From assembly GCA_025963955.1 (NCBI GenBank), contig JAOPZU010000616.1, positions 1-9,955 on the forward strand: a DNA stretch of 9,955 bases, given 5' to 3'. This document shows positions 6,339 through 9,955 of the stretch, in pieces; the stretch's first letter is position 1, and every line of letters starts with the position of its first letter. Below the pieces are notes generated by a model. That model was not told the DNA's origin and searched no databases. It worked only from the letters and a program-made list of their open reading frames with translations. Both the position numbers and the translations under genes were made by a program. This DNA comes from Solirubrobacterales bacterium. GTDB lineage: Bacteria; Actinomycetota; Thermoleophilia; Solirubrobacterales; Solirubrobacteraceae.

Positions 6339-7604
6339 TCAGCGCGACCCGGCGACGGCGAACTCCGCCTCGAAGGCGTCGTAGTTCGGCTCGATGGTGT
6401 GGGTGGTGAAGCTGTCGCGGACGGCGTCGAGGGTCTTCAGGCCCTCGCCGGTGATGACGATGACGACGCGCTCCTCCGGATCGATCTCGCCGCGCTCGGC
6501 GAGCTTCTTCAGCACCGCCGTGGTGACCCCGCCGGCGGTCTCGGTGAAGACGCCGGTGGTCCGCGCGAGCAGGCTGATGCCCTCGCGGATCTCGTCGTCG
6601 GTGACCATGTCGATGCCGCCGCCGCTGCGCCGGGCGAGCTCCAGCGCGTACGGGCCGTCCGCCGGGTTGCCGATGGCGAGCGATTTGGCGATCGTGTCGG
6701 GCTTGACCGGCCGGCAGACGTCGTGCCCGTTGGCGTACGCGGTGGCGACCGGGGAGCAGCCCGTGGCCTGCGCGCCGTTCATCTTCGGCAGCGTGCCCTC
6801 GGTGATGCCGAGGTCGATCCACTCCTGGAAGCCCTTGGCGATCTTCGTGAACAGCGATCCGGAGGCGATCGGCGAGACGATGCGGTCCGGCGTGCGGAAG
6901 CCGAGCTGCTCGGAGATCTCGTACGCGAGGGTCTTGGAGCCCTCGGCGTAGTAGGGGCGCATGTTGACGTTGACGAAGGCCCAGCCCTCGCGCTCGCCGG
7001 AGAGCTCGGTGCAGAGGCGGTTGACGTCGTCGTAGTTGCCCTTCACGGCGACGACGTTCGTCCCGTACACGCCCGTGGCGAGGATCTTCTGCTCCTCCAG
7101 GTCGGACGGGATGAAGACGTAGGAGCGCATGCCGAACGCGGAGGCCTGGGCGGCGACGGCGTTGGCCAGGTTGCCGGTCGACGCGCACGCGAGCGTGTCG
7201 AAGCCGAGCTCCCGCGCGCGGTGCGTCGCGACGGAGACGACGCGGTCCTTGAAGGAGTGCGTGGGGTTCGCGGCGTCGTTCTTGACCCAGACTTCCTTCA
7301 GGCCGAGCTCGGCAGCGAGGCGGTCGGCACGCATCAGCGGCGTACAGCCGGCCGGGAGGCCGGCGCGCGAGGCGCCACGCGTCGACGGGCCCGGCGAGCC
7401 GCCCTCGAGCGGCAGGAAGTCGTGGTAGCGCCAGATGTTCTGGGGCCCCGCCTGGATCCGGCGGCGGATGCCGGCCGGGTCCCCCGCGAGGGCGGAGTAG
7501 TCGTACTTGACCTCGAGGGGGCCGAAGCACTTCTCGCAGACGAAGCGCGCCTCGAGGGCGTACTCGGTGCTGCATTCACGACACTTCAGGGCTGTGGCCG
7601 GCAT
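6339..7604 (-). CDS. thrC: Threonine synthase-family PLP enzyme, possibly O-phosphohomoserine-dependent homocysteine synthase
   Basis: Encodes 421 residues. An N-terminal zinc ribbon (Cys8, Cys11, Cys23, Cys26) precedes a fold-type II PLP domain. PLP-lysine is Lys119 in NPTHSFKDRVV, the phosphate/substrate loop is STGNLANA (142-149), and the C-terminal loop is ITGEGLKTLDAV (384-395). Automatic annotation would say threonine synthase (O-phosphohomoserine to threonine). However, classical ThrC has NPTGSFKDRG and STGNTSAS; the His116, Val and LANA variants match the second ThrC-like group that in actinobacteria travels with a MoaD-like gene. With a SAM-I riboswitch in front and a sulfur carrier behind, I infer replacement of the O-phosphohomoserine phosphate by sulfur, giving homocysteine. 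I recall, unverified, that such a pair was called MetM/MetO in Streptomyces. ATG 7604 is fixed by GGAGG 8 nt upstream; the frame extension beyond it runs through the riboswitch platform. Confidence 0.9.
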   Translation of the reverse strand: MPATALKCRECSTEYALEARFVCEKCFGPLEVKYDYSALAGDPAGIRRRIQAGPQNIWRYHDFLPLEGGSPGPSTRGASRAGLPAGCTPLMRADRLAAELGLKEVWVKNDAANPTHSFKDRVVSVATHRARELGFDTLACASTGNLANAVAAQASAFGMRSYVFIPSDLEEQKILATGVYGTNVVAVKGNYDDVNRLCTELSGEREGWAFVNVNMRPYYAEGSKTLAYEISEQLGFRTPDRIVSPIASGSLFTKIAKGFQEWIDLGITEGTLPKMNGAQATGCSPVATAYANGHDVCRPVKPDTIAKSLAIGNPADGPYALELARRSGGGIDMVTDDEIREGISLLARTTGVFTETAGGVTTAVLKKLAERGEIDPEERVVIVITGEGLKTLDAVRDSFTTHTIEPNYDAFEAEFAVAGSR

Positions 7605-7605
7605 G

Positions 7606-7638
7606 AAAAAAACCTCCGCGTATTTCGTGGCGGAGGTT
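7606..7638 (-). terminator. Riboswitch terminator that also sequesters the ribosome-binding site
   Basis: On the minus strand AACCTCCGC (7638-7630), a 10-nt loop, and GCGGAGGTT (7619-7611) form a perfect 9-bp stem followed by further T residues to 7606, an intrinsic terminator shape. The 3' arm contains GGAGG, the Shine-Dalgarno of the thrC-like gene, 8 nt before its ATG. The same hairpin can thus stop transcription or hide the ribosome site. The alternative partner of its 5' arm is 7657-7668 in the 3' side of riboswitch P1, so ligand binding should favour this hairpin. Confidence 0.85.
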
Positions 7639-7660
7639 CGGTGCGGCGAGGCGTTGAACT

Positions 7661-7783
7661 CCGGCCACATCTTTCAGGAATTGGCACCCTTCCCGCTGCT
7701 CGGCACCACGTTGGGTGCTCTGCCTGCGGGGGGTTGCCGGGGTTTCGTAGGGCCAGTCCCTCCACCCCTCTGGATGTGTCCAG
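7661..7783 (-). ncRNA. SAM-I riboswitch (S-box leader)
   Basis: The minus strand shows the S-box core. P1 pairs CACATC with GATGTG (7778-7773 with 7671-7666), extended by CTGG/CCGG across one mismatch. Then come GGTGGAGGGACTGGCCC (7766-7750), a GAAA and the invariant GGCAACC (7738-7732) forming the kink-turn arm P2. P3 has an outer CCCGC/GCGGG stem (7730-7726 with 7696-7692) and inner GCACC/GGTGC. P4 has the conserved GGTGCCAATTCC (7688-7677), followed by TGAAAGATG. It senses S-adenosylmethionine and normally turns off methionine, cysteine or SAM synthesis genes. Here it lies 57 nt upstream of the thrC-like ATG and governs the downstream run of genes, an important clue to their role. Confidence 0.96.
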
Positions 7784-7796
7784 CTATGTACGACCG

Positions 7797-7802
7797 AGTG
7801 TA
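7797..7802 (-). promoter_or_regulatory. Probable -10 element of the riboswitch operon
   Basis: TACACT on the minus strand fits TANNNT. A start about 7 nt downstream, near 7790, would put the first transcribed base 7 nt before riboswitch helix P1, a sensible leader length. I find no convincing -35 at the right distance, so the position of the element relative to the riboswitch is the main support. Confidence 0.45.
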
Positions 7803-7804
7803 CA

Positions 7805-7838
7805 CGTTCAATCGGCCCCGGCCATCCGCCCTTGAACG
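7805..7838. repeat. Spaced inverted repeat in the divergent thrC-like/corA gap
   Basis: CGTTCAA (7805-7811) and TTGAACG (7832-7838) are perfect reverse complements separated by 20 nt. They lie between the riboswitch-operon -10 (7797-7802) and the corA side. The right half also overlaps a 10-bp palindrome GAACGCGTTC (7834-7843). The arrangement could be two operator half-sites for a regulator of one or both divergent genes. No regulator is encoded in the window and a chance match cannot be excluded. Confidence 0.3.
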
Positions 7839-7891
7839 CGTTCGCGCCTGAGCGGCACCGTGCAGACGGCGGTCCGACGAGGATCAACCGA

Positions 7892-7897
7892 TAGAAT
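7892..7897 (+). promoter_or_regulatory. Probable -10 element for corA
   Basis: TAGAAT differs from the TATAAT consensus at one base and is AT-rich against a GC-rich background. Transcription would start near 7904, leaving a leader of about 55 nt before the GTG start of corA. No good -35 is seen. The rest of the roughly 350-bp gap between 7604 and 7959 is taken by the riboswitch, its platform and promoter, and the spaced inverted repeat. Confidence 0.4.
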
Positions 7898-7958
7898 GCC
7901 GGAAGACGCCGAAAGACCGTCATCGCCATGCCCCTGACCGACGAGCCCCGAAGTCCCC

Positions 7959-8960
7959 GTGCCGAACCTGCCCAAGCCACGCTTGCGGGGATCCTCGCGC
8001 ACCCGCAGCGGCGGGCCGGCGGCCACCCGCCCGGCTGAGCCGGACGCGCCCAACGTCGAGATCGTCGAGCACGACGGCCTCCGTTGGATCAACATCGAGC
8101 GCCCGCGGCAGTCCGACCGCGCCTGGTTGGAGGAGCATTTTGACTTCCATCCGCTCGACTACGAGGACGTCTTCTCGCGCAACCAGCGCCCGAAGGTCGA
8201 CGAGTACCCGGACTACCTGTTCGTCGTGCTGCACTTCGCCGCCTTCGACAAGAACGTCGGCCGGCTGAACGCGGCCGAGCTGAACATGTTCATCGGGCCG
8301 GACTACGTCATCACCCTGCCGAACGAGGCGCTGGCACCGGTCGAGTACCTCTTCGAGCGGGCGCGCTCCCGCGAGGACTTTCGCGAGCAGCTGTTCTCCA
8401 AGGGCGCGGGCTACCTGCTCTACAAGATCGTCGACGACTGCGTGGACGCCTCGTTCCCGATGCTGCGGAAGATCGGGAACAAGCTCGAGCGGCTCGAGGA
8501 GGACATCTTCGAAGGGCGCTCCAAGGAGGTCGTGCGCGACATCTCCAACGCCAAGCAGGAGATCATCAACTTCCGCAAGATCGTCCGGCCGCAGCGCGCC
8601 GCCCTCGGTGACCTGGAGCGCACCAAGCGCTATATCCCCGAGGGCCTGGACATCTACTTCGACGACATCAACGACGCGTCCGAGCGCATCTGGGACATGC
8701 TCGAGAACTTCAAGGAGGTCTCGGAGGGGCTCGAGTCCACCAACGAGTCCGTGCTCTCCCACCAGGTCAACGACATCCTGCGCGTCCTGACGGCGGCGAG
8801 CGTCGTCGTGCTGCCCCTGACCCTGGTCGCGAGCATCTTCGGGATGAACACCGCGGTGCCCGGCGAGCAGTCCATGGTCGGCTTCTACGTCGTGATCGGC
8901 CTGATGGTCGTCCTGCTGGTAGGCATGGTCTACGCCTTCAAGCGTCGCGGCTGGTTGTAG
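7959..8960 (+). CDS. corA: CorA family Mg2+/Co2+ transport protein
   Basis: Encodes 333 residues of a CorA-type pentameric inner-membrane divalent-cation channel. A Pro/Arg-rich tail (1-32) is followed by a large cytoplasmic domain of mixed alpha/beta then long charged helices (about 165-265, including KIGNKLERLEEDIFEG and DMLENFKEVSEGLEST). The first membrane helix (about 277-296) ends in the signature GMN (295-297), then a short loop TAVPGEQSM, a second helix (about 307-326) and a basic cytoplasmic end KRRGWL. Length and architecture are those of complete family members. GTG 7959 is the only usable in-frame start: a TGA at 7935-7937 closes the frame upstream, and later starts would cut the cytoplasmic domain. 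No Shine-Dalgarno is evident, so the exact start is uncertain. No magnesium riboswitch is visible in the short leader. Two stop codons (TAG TAG) end the gene. Confidence 0.93.
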   Translation: MPNLPKPRLRGSSRTRSGGPAATRPAEPDAPNVEIVEHDGLRWINIERPRQSDRAWLEEHFDFHPLDYEDVFSRNQRPKVDEYPDYLFVVLHFAAFDKNVGRLNAAELNMFIGPDYVITLPNEALAPVEYLFERARSREDFREQLFSKGAGYLLYKIVDDCVDASFPMLRKIGNKLERLEEDIFEGRSKEVVRDISNAKQEIINFRKIVRPQRAALGDLERTKRYIPEGLDIYFDDINDASERIWDMLENFKEVSEGLESTNESVLSHQVNDILRVLTAASVVVLPLTLVASIFGMNTAVPGEQSMVGFYVVIGLMVVLLVGMVYAFKRRGWL

Positions 8961-8989
8961 TAGCGCCGGGCCGGCCGGGACCAGGGTCC

Positions 8990-9697
8990 TCAGCCGTCGC
9001 GGCGCAGCCGGACGAGGCAGAACTGCGTGCCCTCCGCGTGCGTGTGCTCCAGGGTGCAGCCGCCGTCGGCCGCCGCCGCCCGGACCTCCGGGATGCTCAC
9101 CGCGCTGCCCCGCCACGCCGGGTCGTCCTGCCCACGCGGCGCGCGCCGGACGAGCTGCTTCAGCTTGGACGGCATCTTGTAGTCGGCGGTGTGGATGTCC
9201 GGATCGCCGGAGACGTGGATCGCCGCCCACCCGCCCGGCTTCAGCACCCGGCCGATGTCCCGGACGTAGCCGAGCGTGATCTGCGGGTCCGGGATGTGCT
9301 GGAAGACGACGAGCGAGATGACGCCGTCGACGCTCGCGTCCGGGACGGGCTGCAGGCTCATGCCGTCCCCCACGTGCAGCGTCACCGGGAGGCCGGCGAG
9401 GTTCTCGCGGGCGCGGGCGACCATCTCGGCGGACACGTCGATGCCGACGCTCGCGCGCACCTGCGGCGTGATCGCCTTCAGCAGGCGGCCCACGCCGCAG
9501 CCGACGTCCAGCACGACGTCCTCGGGGGACGGCGTCACGTCGAGCAGTTCCAGCATCTGCGCGAGGTCACGCTCACCCTGGGCCCAGAACCAGGCCTCGT
9601 CACCGTCGCCGTACTGCAGGCGGTTGTCGACGAAGTAGTTGGCGTCCTCACGGGCGCGGGCGTCCCAGAAGCGGGCCATGTGGTCGGCGTCGGCCAT
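8990..9697 (-). CDS. Class I SAM-dependent methyltransferase
   Basis: Encodes 235 residues with a Rossmann-type methyltransferase domain. Motif I is VVLDVGCGVGRLL (61-73), the acidic residue ending strand 2 is Asp87 in VGIDVS, and the motif around strand 4 is SVDGVISLVVFQHI (122-135). RVLKPGGWAAIHVSG (150-164) completes the core. An N-terminal helical cap starts MADADHMARFWDARA, a pattern seen in small-molecule and lipid/quinone-type methyltransferases (Methyltransf_11/25 group); the substrate is unknown. The open frame runs upstream to 9892, but that part is low-complexity Arg-rich translation antisense to the glycosyltransferase gene, so ATG 9697 is chosen. There is no Shine-Dalgarno, and a TACGGT -10 element ends 8 nt upstream. 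The gene is convergent with corA (29-bp gap) and divergent from the glycosyltransferase. Confidence 0.9.
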   Translation of the reverse strand: MADADHMARFWDARAREDANYFVDNRLQYGDGDEAWFWAQGERDLAQMLELLDVTPSPEDVVLDVGCGVGRLLKAITPQVRASVGIDVSAEMVARARENLAGLPVTLHVGDGMSLQPVPDASVDGVISLVVFQHIPDPQITLGYVRDIGRVLKPGGWAAIHVSGDPDIHTADYKMPSKLKQLVRRAPRGQDDPAWRGSAVSIPEVRAAAADGGCTLEHTHAEGTQFCLVRLRRDG

Positions 9698-9705
9698 CCG
9701 GGCGG

Positions 9706-9724
9706 ACCGTACCGGCTGTACGGT
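9706..9724. promoter_or_regulatory. Palindromic divergent promoter with mirror-image -10 boxes
   Basis: ACCGTAC-CGGCT-GTACGGT is a perfect 7-bp inverted repeat with a 5-nt spacer in the 33-bp gap between two divergent start codons. Each arm contains TACGGT, a TANNNT -10 element reading outward. On the plus strand it ends 6 nt before GTG 9731, and on the minus strand 8 nt before ATG 9697. Both transcripts could therefore be leaderless or nearly so. The palindrome could alternatively be a repressor operator, or both at once. Confidence 0.45.
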
Positions 9725-9730
9725 GCGGAC

Positions 9731-9955
9731 GTGGCCGCGGTCAGCGTCATCGTCCCCGCCCGTGACGCGGCCGCGACCCTGCCGGCGCTGCTCGACGCGC
9801 TGGGAGCGCTCACGCCGGTTCCCGGCGGCGTCGAGGTGGTGGTGGCGGACGACGGCTCGACCGACGGGACGCACGCGCTGGCGGCCGCGCACCCGGTCGT
9901 GGACCGCGTCGTGCGGACGGCGGCGCCGGGCTCGGGGCCGGGCGCTGCGCGCAAC
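9731..9955 (+). CDS. Family 2 glycosyltransferase, N-terminal part (runs off the window)
   Basis: The frame from GTG 9731 stays open to the window end and gives 75 residues. It starts AAVSVIVPARDAAATLPALL and continues to VEVVVADDGSTDGTHALAA, then ends at a GPGAARN motif. SVIVPA followed by DDGSTD is the nucleotide-sugar binding start of GT-A fold family 2 glycosyltransferases, and the PGxARN motif that follows is also typical. The acceptor cannot be known from the fragment; cell-envelope or polysaccharide sugars are usual. GTG 9731 is chosen because the protein begins directly at the first beta strand, as is normal, and TACGGT lies 6 nt upstream. The neighbouring divergent methyltransferase may belong to the same glycan or lipid pathway. 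Confidence 0.85.
   Translation, partial: MAAVSVIVPARDAAATLPALLDALGALTPVPGGVEVVVADDGSTDGTHALAAAHPVVDRVVRTAAPGSGPGAARN

Noticed and set aside
6123..7835. 570-codon plus-strand open frame opposite the carrier, thrC-like gene and riboswitch
   Set aside because: It is repetitive Gly/Asp/Val/Arg translation that crosses three recognised features, including the structured RNA.
7834..7843. GAACGCGTTC considered as a second SOS box
   Set aside because: The half-sites are separated by 2 nt rather than the 4 nt of a LexA operator, so it does not fit.
7898..7958. Magnesium riboswitch in the corA leader
   Set aside because: The leader is only about 55 nt and shows none of the M-box conserved segments.
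7928..8039. Short 36-codon plus-strand frame starting ATG 7928 and overlapping the corA start
   Set aside because: It has no Shine-Dalgarno, Pro/Ala-rich content and no family resemblance. It could be a leader peptide, but nothing in the sequence supports translation.
8961..8989. Hairpin terminator between the convergent corA and methyltransferase genes
   Set aside because: The only dyad (GGAC-CAGG-GTCC) is a 4-bp stem with no T-tract, too weak to call.
7920..9230. 436-codon minus-strand open frame opposite corA
   Set aside because: It is antisense to a complete CorA with the GMN motif and two membrane helices. The translation has no recognisable domain.

Overview
The window is a very GC-rich chromosomal segment whose gene families point to an actinobacterium, probably of the Solirubrobacterales/Thermoleophilia type. 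The clues are a SAM-I-led threonine-synthase-like gene beside a CysO-like sulfur carrier, a LigD NHEJ ligase, an actinobacterial/Bacillus-type SOS box, many GTG starts, and several starts that look leaderless. This placement is an inference from sequence style, not a phylogeny. There are eleven protein genes (two cut by the window edges), one tRNA, one riboswitch with its expression platform, and several short regulatory sites. I saw no mobile elements, CRISPR arrays or rRNA.

Left part (1-2905): the 3' end of an unrecognised gene, a bidirectional hairpin, tRNA-Arg(CCG), and a minus-strand AIR-synthase-like (PurM/SelD fold) gene. The latter is divergent from an alpha/beta hydrolase across only 46 bp. 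A small S4-domain RNA-binding protein overlaps the hydrolase 3' end tail to tail. Next comes a 104-residue helical protein of unknown function, with a perfect CGAAC-N4-GTTCG SOS box at its start.

Centre (2923-7802, all minus strand): a tightly spaced run in transcription order: SAM-I riboswitch, threonine-synthase-family PLP enzyme, CysO/MoaD-like sulfur carrier, hexapeptide-repeat acyltransferase, and LigD (PE-ligase-polymerase order). Gaps are 43, 33 and 10 nt. The riboswitch hairpin that would terminate transcription also contains the Shine-Dalgarno sequence of the first gene. S-adenosylmethionine control of a threonine-synthase-like enzyme paired with a sulfur carrier suggests homocysteine/methionine synthesis from O-phosphohomoserine with protein-bound sulfur, rather than threonine synthesis. 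This is the most interesting part of the window.

Right part (7800-9955): a CorA Mg2+/Co2+ channel gene divergent from the riboswitch operon, then a minus-strand class I methyltransferase. The methyltransferase is divergent from the start of a family 2 glycosyltransferase that runs off the edge. The 33-bp gap between those two holds a 19-bp palindrome with mirror-image -10 elements placed for two leaderless transcripts.
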